Positions 11,820 to 22,454 are shown, numbered from the stretch's first letter. The stretch: 64,000 nucleotides of DNA from Pictodentalium vernedei (GCA_031216915.1 CM062297.1:363085704-363149703); one strand, 5' to 3'. Translations and numbers: made by a program. Notes: generated from the sequence alone by a model not told the origin.

Positions 11820-12482
11820 ATGAGAACCAGAAATAAATTGTATCCGACGTTAGATGACGACGAGGATGAGAAGCTGAACGGCGCTTTGCCGATGGCACCA
11901 TCGCTAGAAGAAAAAGAAAGAGGAGAGAGGTATCGCATCGATCAAATCAAAAAAAATCAAGCATATTTAACTCGAGAGAGAGATTCTCGCCGTTCTCTCA
12001 AGAAGAAGTGTTCGCGTTTCGTGAAATTCGTCAACGCGATCGACACAACACTCATCACGATTTCCATTTGTTTACACGCGGCCGGCATCGGATTGTTGTC
12101 GACCGCGGTTGGCATTCCGATTGTGTTGATCGTAGAAGGAGTGGCTCTCGCCGCCGGATTGTTTAGCACGCTCAGAAACTTTTTGAGTAGGATATTATAT
12201 CTGAAGGCGAGGAAATACGACAAGATTCGCGTCTTGGCTGACTCCAGGATCGACACGATATCCGAAATGATCTCGATGGCGTTGAAAGATGGTAGGATAT
12301 CGGACGGAGAATACTTCACAATATTGAGTGAGAAAACGAAATACGAAGCCATGAAAGAAGCTGTGAGAATCAAGACTCGTCAGATCATCAAAGAAGAGAT
12401 GAAGGATTCTCTCTTGGAAAAGGGGAGTAAAGAGGCTAGGGAGGAATTCAGTAACATGATAGAACACAAGAGCAGTGATTGA
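11820..12482 (+). CDS. Polinton-associated predicted membrane protein
   Basis: This is an intact 220-codon frame. Residues 1-65 are charged and rich in Glu, Lys and Arg. Two hydrophobic segments follow at about 76-93 and 97-116 (rich in Ala, Gly, Ile, Leu and Val), then a basic helical C-terminal half with IRVLADSRIDTISEMIS and a Lys/Glu-rich tail that looks coiled-coil. From memory, similar uncharacterised proteins with the order hydrophobic pair, KIRVLAD-like motif and helical tail accompany Polinton genes in cnidarian and mollusc genomes. It could be a membrane-active or capsid-internal virion protein; no enzymatic motif is seen. It lies between the Cys/His gene and the phospholipase gene, all on the same strand with AT-rich gaps of 95-100 bp. 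Confidence 0.75.
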   Translation: MRTRNKLYPTLDDDEDEKLNGALPMAPSLEEKERGERYRIDQIKKNQAYLTRERDSRRSLKKKCSRFVKFVNAIDTTLITISICLHAAGIGLLSTAVGIPIVLIVEGVALAAGLFSTLRNFLSRILYLKARKYDKIRVLADSRIDTISEMISMALKDGRISDGEYFTILSEKTKYEAMKEAVRIKTRQIIKEEMKDSLLEKGSKEAREEFSNMIEHKSSD

Positions 12483-12576
12483 AAAAATATATATATAATA
12501 AGAACAGAATTTTTAAAAAAAAATATTAAATTTATATATAAAATAAAAACGAAATTAATTTAAATAACTCTTAAAA

Positions 12577-13116
12577 ATGTATTGCGTAAAGTGTAAGAGA
12601 GTTACCGAGATGAGTAATTCTCAAGAAGTACGAACTAAAAACGATAGACAGATGCTTCGTGGAATTTGCGACGTGTGTGGTTCTATCAAGACTCTATTCA
12701 TCAAAAAAAAGAACGCGAGCAAAGGTAAAGGCATCGTGAATAAAATGATCAATAATCTACCTTTCGAAATGGATCTGCCTGGTCACAGTTTCACAGGACC
12801 TGGAACGAAATTGAACAAGAGACTCAATGCCGATCTGACTCCTAAATCTTGGAGCAAACCTGTGAATAGGGTGGACGCGGCCGCGTATGATCATGATCTG
12901 TGCTATGCCGGACATCCCGACACCAAGACTCGCAACGATGTCTGTGATAAAAACATGTTGGGGAAATTGAGAGCCATATCGAATCCGACCAGGAGAGAGA
13001 AGATAGAACGTTCGCTGGTCGGCAATCTGATCGGTGCGAAACGTCGATTCGGAGGCGCCGTTCAAAAAAAAGAAGAAATGATTATTGACAAGCAAATTAG
13101 CCGAGGAGTTACATAA
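12577..13116 (+). CDS. Zinc-ribbon plus parvovirus-type phospholipase A2 protein
   Basis: This 179-codon frame has two modules. Residues 1-40 form a zinc ribbon (CVKC at 3-6 and CDVC at 31-34) resembling the short DUF5679-type ribbons found in DNA viruses. Residues 65-130 resemble the secreted-type phospholipase A2 domain of parvovirus VP1: FTGPGTKLN is the calcium loop (GPG at 74-76) and AAAYDHDLCYAG carries the His-Asp pair (H106, D107), with a supporting Asp near 121. By analogy with parvoviruses it would help the particle cross a membrane during entry. The frame is uninterrupted. Its last 32 bases overlap the start of the integrase homology in another frame, which suggests a junction deletion. 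Confidence 0.8.
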   Translation: MYCVKCKRVTEMSNSQEVRTKNDRQMLRGICDVCGSIKTLFIKKKNASKGKGIVNKMINNLPFEMDLPGHSFTGPGTKLNKRLNADLTPKSWSKPVNRVDAAAYDHDLCYAGHPDTKTRNDVCDKNMLGKLRAISNPTRREKIERSLVGNLIGAKRRFGGAVQKKEEMIIDKQISRGVT

Positions 13117-13888
13117 ACCCATCGTGCTTAAATTTCGAAATAGAAGGGTGTTTGTGAAGGGTTTGGATGATATTTGGTCTGCCGACTTGGTCGACATGAG
13201 ATCGTTTTTGAGGTGGAATGAGGGTGTCAAATATCTATTGACGGTCATCGACGTGTTTTCCAAATACGGTTGGATCAGAGCTTTGAAGAATAAATCGGGA
13301 CCTTGCATCGCTGAGGCTCTGAAGAGCGTGTTCGACTTGTCTTCTCGAAAACCGAGTAAATTGTGGGTGGATAAGGGAAAGGAATTCTACAACAAGCACG
13401 TTCATCGATTGGTCGACCTCTACTCAATCGAAAATGAAGAGAAAACCAGCGTGGTGGAACGTTAGAATCGAACGATGAAGGAAAAGATGCATAGATACTT
13501 CATGGCAAATTCGACCAAGAAATACATATACGCTCTGAACGGTCTGGTTAAAGATTACAACAACACACGACACAGATCGATCAAGATGACTCCCGTGGAA
13601 GCTAGCGATCCTCGAAATGAAAAACAGGTCTACGCAAATCTATATCCTGAAAGATCTAAGATTGGGAAGAAGTCTAGAACGCCGAAATTTGCGGTCGGTG
13701 ATCGAGTGAGAATCTACGCTTATAAGAAGCACTTCGAAAAGGGTTATACTCCTCGATGGACCTCGGAAATCTTCGTGATAATCAAAATATTTCACACCGA
13801 TCCGGTGACTTACAAAATCGAAGCTTTGGATGGAGAAGAGATCATCGGAATGTTTTACGAACAACAGTTACAGAAGACAAAGTTTTGA
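13085..13888 (+). pseudogene. Retroviral-type (rve) integrase, nonsense-broken
   Basis: This DDE integrase should join the element ends to target DNA and make the 6-bp duplication. The first catalytic aspartate is in WSADLVDM and the second in LWVDKGKEFYN; the glutamate region is ENEEKTSVVER. An in-frame TAG at 13463-13465 falls directly after this region, and the same frame continues (NRTMKEKMH...) to 13888. The C-terminal part (FAVGDRVRIY to the end) resembles the chromo/SH3-like tail of Polinton and Ty3-type integrases. Homology starts at about ELHKP with a stop just upstream (13079), so the N-terminal zinc-binding domain appears absent or fused into the preceding phospholipase frame. Confidence 0.9.
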
Positions 13889-13943
13889 TAAAGAAAACAA
13901 ATTTCTTTTATTTACTCTCTTTAACATTTTCTTGTTTACACAC

Positions 13944-13965
13944 ATATATATATAGGAGAGAAAAA
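13944..13965 (+). promoter_or_regulatory. Candidate promoter motif before capsid gene
   Basis: CATATATATATAGGAGAGAAA lies about 85 bp upstream of the capsid ATG and repeats the motif found before the first gene of the element. Confidence 0.5.
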
Positions 13966-14049
13966 TAATAATAACAATAATTACAACTATTTTTAGATAA
14001 AAAAAAAGCAAGCTAATTAATAAACAAAAAAACAAAAAACCCTTTAAAA

Positions 14050-15273
14050 ATGACAAATATACTAGATATAGCACAAAGCATAGTGAAAGATGAAAGTATT
14101 CAAGAATATGAGGTTCACGAATATGAACCAGTAACCAGAACGAGTTTGAACAATGCGGGAGACATAAGAATCAACGTCGAAACTCAAGATCTATTCATAC
14201 ATCCTAGCGAGAGTTACATAGTGGTGCAGAGACGTCTCACAAAGGAAGATGGGAGCGACTACGCTGGCGACGACACGGTTACTCTAGCCAATAATGGCAT
14301 CATGCATCTATTCAGTAATATAAAATACATGCTATCCAGACAAGAGATAGAATCTGTGTTTCATCCCGGTCAGGCCACCACGATGTTCAGACTCTTGACG
14401 TATCCTGAGGATTTTTCGAAATCCAGAGGACTTAATCAGTTGTGGGTGAAAGACACCATCGGCCCTGCTAGCGCCACCGCCACCGCGATATTCGACTACG
14501 TCGTCAAGACATCCAGACCTAAAGGAACGTTTTCGTTCAGGATACCTTTGAAACACATCTTCGGATTTGCGAATGATTACAAGATCATGTACGGATTCAA
14601 ACACAATCTGACGTTGATTCAAAAAGGAAACGACGACGCAATAGTGAGACTCACTGCGACCGATGCAGGTAAGATAACTCTACACAAGATATCGTGGTTC
14701 GTTCTGCACATGGAGCCTTCAATCATGGAAAAAGCGCGTCTCTACAAGATCATAGAATCCAAGAGTAAATTACCCGTGGGATTTAGAATGAGACAGTGCG
14801 ACACGGCTAGCATTCCTCTCTCCACGAATCACTTCGATTGGAGATTGACGGTGAAATCCACTTCCGAGAGACCGCGTTTCATCGTGGTTGCGTTTCAGAC
14901 CGATAGGGATGGGTCTCAGGAAAAGAATGCATCGCTGTTCGATCACTGCCATTTGAGAAACATGCAAGTGTTTCTGAACGCCATGAGATATCCAGCAATC
15001 GGTTAAAACACGTCGTTCGACAAGAACGATTTCTGCAGACTGTACGGCAATGCCGCTGATTTTAGAAAGAAGTATCACGGTCTAGACGAATTGATGAGCA
15101 ACCCTAACATATCTCCCGGCGAATACAAGTCGATGTATCCCATGTTCGTATTCGATATCAGTAAACAGAGTGAACGACTCAAGAGTAGCGTCTTAGATAT
15201 TCAGATCAAGATGCAATTCGATAGGAACGTGCCGAGAAAAACTGAAGCCTTCAATTCGATGAGAGACGTGTGA
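14050..15273 (+). pseudogene. Probable major capsid (double jelly-roll) protein, one in-frame stop
   Basis: The frame is 408 codons in total, interrupted by a TAA at 15004-15006 (after RYPAIG) and continuing in frame to a TGA at 15271-15273. Conserved-looking segments are FRIPLKHIFGFANDYKIMYG, KITLHKISWF, FRMRQCDTASIPLSTNHFDW, RPRFIVVAFQT and YPMFVFDISKQ. From memory, the family found in many Polintons with these landmarks is the hexon-like major capsid protein, beta-rich throughout. It is shorter than many double jelly-roll capsid proteins, so the assignment is probable rather than certain. It has its own promoter-like motif and ends at a palindromic terminator facing the fibre gene. Confidence 0.7.
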
Positions 15274-15303
15274 GAAAAAAAAGATAAAACAAAAATAAAA
15301 AAA

Positions 15304-15424
15304 GTAATGAGTAATTATTAAAAAAAAAAAACAAAAAAAAAAATAAAAGTAATGAGATCTAGAGAGATTGAACATCTTTCTAAATCTCATTACTTTTTTT
15401 TTGTTTTTAATAATCACACATTAT
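15304..15424. terminator. Palindrome at convergent gene ends
   Basis: A long imperfect palindrome lies between the stop of the capsid gene and the stop of the fibre gene. Its core pairs AAAAGTAATGAGATCT (15345-15360) with AAATCTCATTACTTTT (about 15382-15397). Outer A-rich and T-rich arms extend the stem, with GTAATTATTA opposite TAATAATCAC. A related hairpin marks the other convergent junction (22455-22540). A bidirectional 3'-end signal is inferred. Confidence 0.65.
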
Positions 15425-15452
15425 TTTTTTTAATTAATTATTTTCCACGCGT

Positions 15453-16816
15453 TCACTGTTTGTTCAAAGGAAATAGTTCGATCAGTAGACTCACCACAGA
15501 AGTGGCGGCTTCGGGATTATTGGTTTTTGTAACAAAATTAATCCTGTCTCCAGCGTTCACTTTGAGAGGCATGCCGAACGTGCTAACATTCGCGTGTTGA
15601 TTCTCAGTCTTTTCGATGCTGTATCTCTTATCGCTCTCTACACCATTCACCATGAGATTGACGACTGCTCTGTTATTCAAATCCGAGGAAGCCAGAGCCA
15701 TTCGAATGATTTCACCTCCCAATGGCATGGGATATCCCACCTGACCATGTTTCAATCCGCTACCTCCGTTTCCGAAAGACCACTCGGTTTTTCCCTCCTC
15801 TAAGGTGCCAGCCTCCTCAGCCCACACGGTGATCACTGGTCTAGCATATTTGACTCTTTCCACCACCGAAATCAGGGGGCAGGCGTCCGTCATGTTCACG
15901 GGATCCGGTAGATTTGTGAGCGTGTGTCCACCCATGTCTAGTTTACCTTCCATAATGTCACCCTTTCTCCATACTGAGTTGTCATCCACATACTTCCTGC
16001 TGACTGCGCTGGAATCGAATTCGGGATCGTGATTGAGACCGAATAAATTCTCACCGTTCATGTCGATACCACCCTCCATGGTTCCGCCTGATTGTTTGTT
16101 CAGGTAGATATTGTCCACTTGCGATTCTACGTATTCTTGTGATCGTATCACGGCAGAATCTACGTAGCCCTTGTTGACTGCGGTTGAGTCTGCATCCGTG
16201 TCGTCGACCTTCGACAGATTCAATATCTTGTTGAATCCCGCATTCAGATCCGATTTCATTTCTCGTCTGTCAGACTTTCTCTGTTCCAGATCTACGTAGT
16301 GTTTGGTCGCCACGTATTTGGGATTCGTGGGAGTGGCCACATTCGTTATCTTGTTAGAATTGGCATTCCATTCTGAGTGCATCGTTTTCTGAACGTATCT
16401 ATTTCTCTATTTCTCAGGTGTTCGCTGAATCTCGTGTGAGAGTCGTCCGCGTATTTCTTGGTCGCGGCATCCGTGGGATCTATGGGATTTGCGACGTTCA
16501 CCAAACATTTAGATTTCAGATCGAGATCGTCGGTCATGGTTTTATCCACGTAATTATCTAGCATGATTTGTTCGAAATCGGTGTTCCCCCTGTCGACGTA
16601 ATTTTTAGTCGCAGCATCTGTGAGATCTATCGGCTCGGGAAGATTGTAGAGCTTCTTATCGTTCATGTTCAAAGGTTACTCTCGAGGTTCGTATCTCCGA
16701 ACGTAACGTTCATCCAAGTTGGCAACATCATAACCATCGTCGACTTCAAGCGTCTTCCTCTTCTTTTTTAGGTTGACTTTTTCGTCATCACTTCTACCAA
16801 ATTTATCGACTGGCAT
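15453..16816 (-). pseudogene. Fibre-like protein with shaft repeats and C-terminal head
   Basis: The gene begins MPVDKFGRSDDEK at 16816. The shaft consists of at least six repeats of the type LPDPxxxTDAATKxYVD (for example LPEPIDLTDAATKNYVD, VANPIDPTDAATKKYAD and LPDPVNMTDACP), as seen in phage tail-fibre and virus spike shafts. The last 130 residues lack repeats and look like a beta-rich receptor-binding head. An in-frame TAA sits at 16678-16676, and a one-base frameshift near 16380 separates the first two shaft repeats from the rest. It presumably forms the particle vertex spike. It is convergent with the capsid gene and in the same direction as the protease. Confidence 0.8.
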
Positions 16817-16971
16817 GTTGTTTTGAGATTTTTGTTTTTAAAAAATATATTTCAAACGCAGTTTATTAAAAATGAATTATTTTATTTATTTTTATTTTTC
16901 GTTTTTATTCGATTAAAATTTTTTTAATAATTTTTTTTTACCTTTATATGCTATAAAAAAAAAATCTCTCT

Positions 16972-17403
16972 CTAATGTAAATCATTGAGAATATCTTGAA
17001 ACCGATCTCCTTCAGACCATCTCTTGAGAACGTAAAGACACAGGTGACCGCAAAACACTTGATCTGGTGATTGCATTCGTTCCGTGTTGTAACAAACCAT
17101 CGATTTGTTGAAATAGTTCTTTATTTCTTTCAAAGATGACATTCCGTAGCTGTCAAAATAATAATTCTTCTTCCCGTTCTTGAACCATGCCACCCAGTGA
17201 GTGCCTTCACCCGATAAATCATCTAGATTTAAAATTCCGCATTCCAATTGTCAAGGTCTTCTCTTCGGCAAGGCATCTCTAGAAAACATGCCTAGAAAAT
17301 CTTTGATTTTCAAATCCTTCGCTGCATTCGACAGATCGATGTTGGATAGGGGTTCGGCAGGTAAGACGACACCTTCTACGAATATCTCTATTTTCTTATT
17401 CAT
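16972..17403 (-). pseudogene. Adenovirus-type cysteine protease, one in-frame stop
   Basis: The frame is 144 codons from an ATG at 17403-17401. Catalytic elements are present: GTHWVAWF (histidine), YYFDSYG (acidic residue in this segment) and QVFCGHLCLYVLKR (cysteine). An in-frame TGA at 17253-17251 separates the N-terminal third (FVEGVVLPAEPLSNIDL) from the catalytic part, which is open. Proteases of this family mature capsid and core proteins in adenoviruses and are inferred to do so in Polintons. It lies between fibre and polymerase genes, the same protease-polymerase neighbourhood as in the old copy. Confidence 0.9.
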
Positions 17404-17449
17404 AAATGCGTATATTTTTTTTTTTATTCATTTATTTTATTATAATTCA

Positions 17450-20400
17450 CTAAAATGACGTTATTTTTTTTCTTTTTTTTCTTTTTATTTTTAAACTAAC
17501 TCTCTCAATGTCTCTATCGATTTCCATAATCTTGAATCCGTCTAATTCCTCTTGATTTTCTGGAATCCTATCATCCTTAATCATATCTGGAATCCTATCA
17601 TCCACAATCATATCTGAAATCCTATTGTCTAAAATTAGATACGAAATCCAATGTCCGCGTGCCAAAGTGCTTATTTTATCATCTAACATGAATCTCTTAT
17701 CGTTGTTGGCTGTCAGCGAATCTTGTTGACTATTTCAGTATACAAGTTGTGATTTTCGCTTTGAATCGATTTCATAGTCTTATACACCAGACCACTTCCT
17801 AACAGACAATCTTTATACTCTTGGAAAGAGATGTTTTTCTTCACCACGCACGCTTTAACCCCTTTGCACTTCTTGATCTCTTCATCTTCTAGACGATAAG
17901 CATACAGTTTGGGTCTTAAGCCCACGAATTCGAGGATTTGTTTACCGCCGCTCTCGTCCTTAAATTTACCTAACACCTTCTTGTTGTCATTCGATTGAAT
18001 GTTGGACGGGTGATCGACAGGATAATTGCTCGTGTCGAACCATGCGGCCACGTCTGGAGATATATCTCAGTAGACGTCTTTCGTCTCTATCTCGTAAACT
18101 AAACTGTCTGTATCGGTGAACAGTAGTTTGGCTTTATCACCAAATTTTCGTTTGACGTAATCGTAGTGAAACTCATACATCAATCGCTTGCTGATATCTA
18201 AGATGATCGGTCTGAGATAATACGGTTTGTTGAACTTCAGGTGCGTCTTTTGCATGTGAACGGCCACTCGATTTTCATCGAATATGGTTCGGTGTTTGTA
18301 ATTGGGTTTCGCCACTAATTTTTTAGCTCTTTTCTCAGATGTGATGAGTCGAACGTCGGTTCTCTTCCTGATGTTTTCCATCAATTTACCGTACACGCAG
18401 TTGTTCATGAGTTTGAAGAAATCTTTTTTGAAATCGTTCTCGGATCGAATTCTGAGATTCGTGTTGAGATCGATGTATTTTTTCATCCAAGGCTCTTCGT
18501 CGAATCGAATGATGCGATGTATGTTGACTAATTTCATCCCGTAATCGACGTATTGTTTCAAATTCTCACTGTAGACGACGTAGTTACGTTTGTTAGATAA
18601 ATTGGGAATGAGTTTTTCCTCGTCTCCTTCGTTCGGTTCCATTCGTTTGGGAGCCAGCGGATAATCATTGTGTAGATCGTGTAATTCTTCTGGATAGTTC
18701 AATTCGACTTCTAAAATGCAAGGATAGTCTCTCCATTTTTGCATCTCTTCCTGTTCCGTCACCCATTCGAAATTTCCAATCGGTAAAGGATGACTCATAG
18801 CCCAACCATACAGATTATTAGCATCCCAATACTGTATGTATTTATTCGACCATTTCGAATCGACACCTTCTTTCATGTAGGGATTGTTAGCTTCAGAATA
18901 TCTGTGGGAGATCATCGAGACACCACCTCTCGCAGCCCTTTTGAACATGAGCAACATGTCCACGTCAGATAATAATTCCAATTGGACTTTGGTGGTCTTC
19001 AACAGAGTGTCCCACGCCAGACCGGGTGTGGTGAAATACCAAGCGGGATCCAGATCATAATTTCGACGACAGACGTCTCGAAAATTTTCGAACACGTCTG
19101 CCAAGAGCAGAACGTCGGTCTTAAGATAGAGATCGTGATAATCTCTCATAGTTTTCATATCGAATGATTTCCACACGTTTTTGGCATGTTCGTAATTCTC
19201 GTCGGAAATGTCGGATTCGTATAATTTTGAATAAAAATCTTCTTTTGAAGGTAGTGCGGTGTCGTCGAATCTCTTTAGATCGTTCATGTAATTGTAAGGA
19301 GAGACTCCTTTCCTCAACATGACGTCTACTCGTTCTCCGTAATGTTCCCTCGTGATTTTAAATTTATCCTTGCTCATGTTATCAACTAATTTTTCCAGAG
19401 CGGTCAACATGAATTTAAAACTGTTGATGAAACGTATGCCTCTATGAATGAATTTCGTTTTTCTTCCAACGTCTCTCCATCAGTTACTCTTTTCTTCTCC
19501 ATGAGCTTCCATTTCGTCAATGAAATGTATCTTTCTTCGCTGTTCGTGATGCAATTTAATTCTTCGTGGGAGGTGCCAAGATTTTTCACGAACAGATGAC
19601 TGTCATAATCTGAGAGATTGTGAAATATCACCAGATAGAAAACGGCGTCTCAATATTTTAAATTACACTTGCTGTGAGCCGGACTGCAATACAGACCCGT
19701 GTAATGATCATGGTCTCTGACCTTCTTATTTTCCTCCAAATTCTTGTCGAATGATTGTCTGCATATGTGACATTCGGTGGCTCTGTTATTTTCGTCCTGC
19801 TGCTCTCGCGTGATGATCATTTTCGCCGGAGTTTTGAATTTGTCGTATAACATTTGAATTTTCGATTCTAACTCTTCCACGAACCTTTGAGCCACGTCGT
19901 CGTCTTTGCACTGTTTCGTGTAGGTGAAGGGACCCATGTCGTGTTGTGAATCAAAAGCACATTTCATGTAAATGCAATAACCTGAAGGCGTGTGTTTTTG
20001 ATATCTTTCGACGTAACTTTGAAGAGCGTTGGGTTGGCAGGAACTCATTTTCATGGTGAAGCATTCATAATAGGCATACACGACGAATGGTACTTTTAAC
20101 CTTCTATTGCGATTTTCAAACTTCACGATGGTGTTGGGTTTGGGCATTTCGATGGCGACACCTTGATTTTCATTGCAATATTCCTGATGTTTCGCTAACA
20201 ATTTTTCGCTCTGAAACATGTTCATGCAGTTATAACATAAACATATCTTTCCTTTATGTTTATCATTTTGTCTCGACAGTAATCGGCTCGGATGTTTAAC
20301 CCAACAATAATGACGATTGTCACCATTTGAAATCAATAATAAAATAATCGTCTTTTCTCTTTCGAGATACGAAGTCTGTCTGAGAGGATAGATCGTTCGT

Positions 20401-21547
20401 TTTTCATCGTCGTATCCCAAGACGTTCACTGCTACGGTGGGATTTTGAGCCTCGAAATGTTTGATGTGTTTTACCTCTGTTGGAAAAGTCACTCCAGTCC
20501 AATCGAGATTTTTAGAAGTCTCCTCGTAACGAGAAACTCTATCGGAGTTCATTTTGACAGGGTATAAAGCAGAAGTGACTGCCTATTTAAAACACTGATC
20601 ATCTTTATTTCTCACACTGACCACGGAGTGTTTTTTAGCTAAGAAATACGGTAATTCCACGTAGGAAGATCCTTTCAACGAATCGTTTTTAGTTATATGA
20701 ACACCTCATCGAATGTCCAATTACTACCTTCATGTTGATAATTCACGAGAGACATCAACATCTTGTCTTTCATCTTTTCAAAAACGTCTGATAAATCTGA
20801 ACCTCGAAATATGGGTTCGACGTTAGCTCTGAAATATGCATTTTTCACGATGCTCTCACCAGACTTCACGTCGAATTTATTCATCACGCAATGGAGTATC
20901 ATCTTAATTTTTTGTCCCACGTTCATGTGTTCGCGAAACAAATCCAATACTTTTTTCTTCACCCGTTCCATGAACAATTTCGGATCGATTTTCTTGAATA
21001 AGGGAACCATGTCGAAAGTTTTAAAAACACCTTTGATCGCACACTCCCATTCTACGGGCTTCGACTGGAATAGTTCTGTGACGAGTCGTGCTACATATTC
21101 TTCTCCTTTCCCTTCGTCGATTGCTCGTTGAATTTCACTCGATATATCTCGTTTGTCTAGAATCTGAAGTGCATCACTCGTTTTCGTTTTAGTTTTTTTT
21201 TTCTTTTCTTTTGAAACTTGAAGTTCTTCAACGGCTTTTCGTTTAGTCGTCTTCTTATTTTTCACAATTGAAACGTTTTTGTTTTTTTTCGACATCGGCA
21301 TTTCGATTCCTTTTACTATCTTTTTCTTCTTCTCATTTTTCACAATCGATGCATTTTTTGACATCGTTCCTATCGTCATTTCGTTTGCCTTTCTAGCATT
21401 TCGCAAATATTCCTGTATGACTTCAATTTTTTTTGATTTAGTTCTATGATTTCTGAAATGTGGAATTTTTAATAGTTTACAAATCTCGTTTAACTGAGGT
21501 ACGGTTTTCTCATTTAAATTTTCCATTTTTTTATTTGTTTGCTCCAT
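17450..21547 (-). pseudogene. polB: Protein-primed family B DNA polymerase with SAP-like N-terminus, broken
   Basis: The gene spans about 1360 codons from ATG 21547. Residues 10-50 (LNEKTVPQLNEICKLLKIP) resemble a SAP/Rho-N DNA-binding helix pair, followed by a Lys-rich linker. A Cys/His finger region includes CLCYNCMNMF. Exo I is PFVVYAYYECF, where an aspartate is expected but a tyrosine stands. CHICRQSF...DHDHYTG is an HNH-like zinc knot. Exo II is FHNLSDYDSHLF. Polymerase motif A is WDANNLYGWAM, B is LMNNCVYGKLMEN and C is LLFTDTDSLVYEI. Breaks: a frameshift near 20700, TAG near 20578, TGA at 19652-19650, a frameshift near 19410, TGA near 18066 and a frameshift near 17700. The C-terminal tail has small DDRIPDM-type repeats. 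Confidence 0.9.
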
Positions 21548-21559
21548 TTGTAAGAATTT

Positions 21560-21935
21560 TTTTTTTTTGAATTTTGTATTTAAATAATTTGTTAAAAAAG
21601 TTTAGCTTTTTTTACTCTTTATATATATAAAAAAGATTTTTTTTTTTAATTTTAATATTTTCTTTAATGTGAAAAAAAAAATTTTTGGATGAAATTAATC
21701 AATTTTTTATGTTCCTTAATGTAAAAAAAATTGAATTAATATGAGAAAAAAAGGATGTTAAAATTTTAACTTTTTATTTTATATATAAAGAGAAAAAAAA
21801 ATTTTACAAAACAAATTTTTTTACATTAAAGAAAATTGAAAATTAAAAAAAACTTTTTTTTTATACATACATAAACAGCAAAAAAAAAAAACAAACTTTT
21901 TAACAAATTATTATTTAAATACAAAATTTAAAAAT
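21560..21935. promoter_or_regulatory. 375-bp palindromic divergent promoter region
   Basis: The whole gap between the polymerase (leftward) and the gene at 21986 (rightward) is an imperfect palindrome centred near 21750. TTGTATTTAAATAATTTGTT (21572-21591) is mirrored by AACAAATTATTATTTAAATA (about 21903-21922), and the TTCTTTAATGTGAAAAAA segment is mirrored by TTTTTACATTAAAGAAAA. TATATATAAA boxes lie in both directions. It is inferred to be a shared promoter; a replication or transcription-control hairpin is also possible. The old Polinton has an AT-rich gap in the same place. Confidence 0.6.
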
Positions 21936-21985
21936 ATATATTATTTGCAATAATTCATAAAATAAAAAAAAACAAATAATCGATC

Positions 21986-22432
21986 ATGACAACGACACCT
22001 AAAAGATGCGAATTGAAATTGAAACGAGTCGAAACGTATAAGAAACTCTGTTCTAAAATCTATAGATTACAACGACACGATCCCATCAAATTGAACGAGG
22101 TCGAGACGAAGGGCTTAGAGCACAAATATGACAAATATAGCATGCCTTTGAAATTGGATGAAGCCACGCTCGATTTGTTTTACGACTACCAAAGCGATCT
22201 ACAGAATATCGTCATCGCCAAAGATAGAGAATTCGACAAGGACGATTTGTCATTGCCCTATGGAAGTTACATATTTCTAAACATCTCACTTGAACTCGTG
22301 AACAAATCGGGTGGTGAGAGCGCGTTGACCGAAGTTAAAAAACTCAAAAAAGTAAAGATAAACATTCAACACATTTGCGATAAAGGAGAAAAGGCGAGTG
22401 TCAACATGCTAATAACGGACTTGGAAATATAA
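21986..22432 (+). CDS. Small conserved Polinton protein, unknown function
   Basis: This intact 148-codon frame is divergent from the polymerase. It is rich in Lys, Glu, Asp and Leu, with helical-looking N-terminus (KLKRVETYKKLCSKIYRLQ) and a C-terminal strand-like region (KKLKKVKINIQHICDKG). No signal peptide or membrane segment is seen. A decayed homologue occupies the same divergent position in the old Polinton (31341-31752), sharing a KLTKV...IIEHLHK...VIAHIQIK-type end. That conserved synteny supports a real gene linked to polymerase expression, perhaps a replication accessory or terminal-protein candidate, which is speculation. I do not recognise the family. Confidence 0.7.
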   Translation: MTTTPKRCELKLKRVETYKKLCSKIYRLQRHDPIKLNEVETKGLEHKYDKYSMPLKLDEATLDLFYDYQSDLQNIVIAKDREFDKDDLSLPYGSYIFLNISLELVNKSGGESALTEVKKLKKVKINIQHICDKGEKASVNMLITDLEI

Positions 22433-22454
22433 ATAATAGAGAGATTGATTTTTA

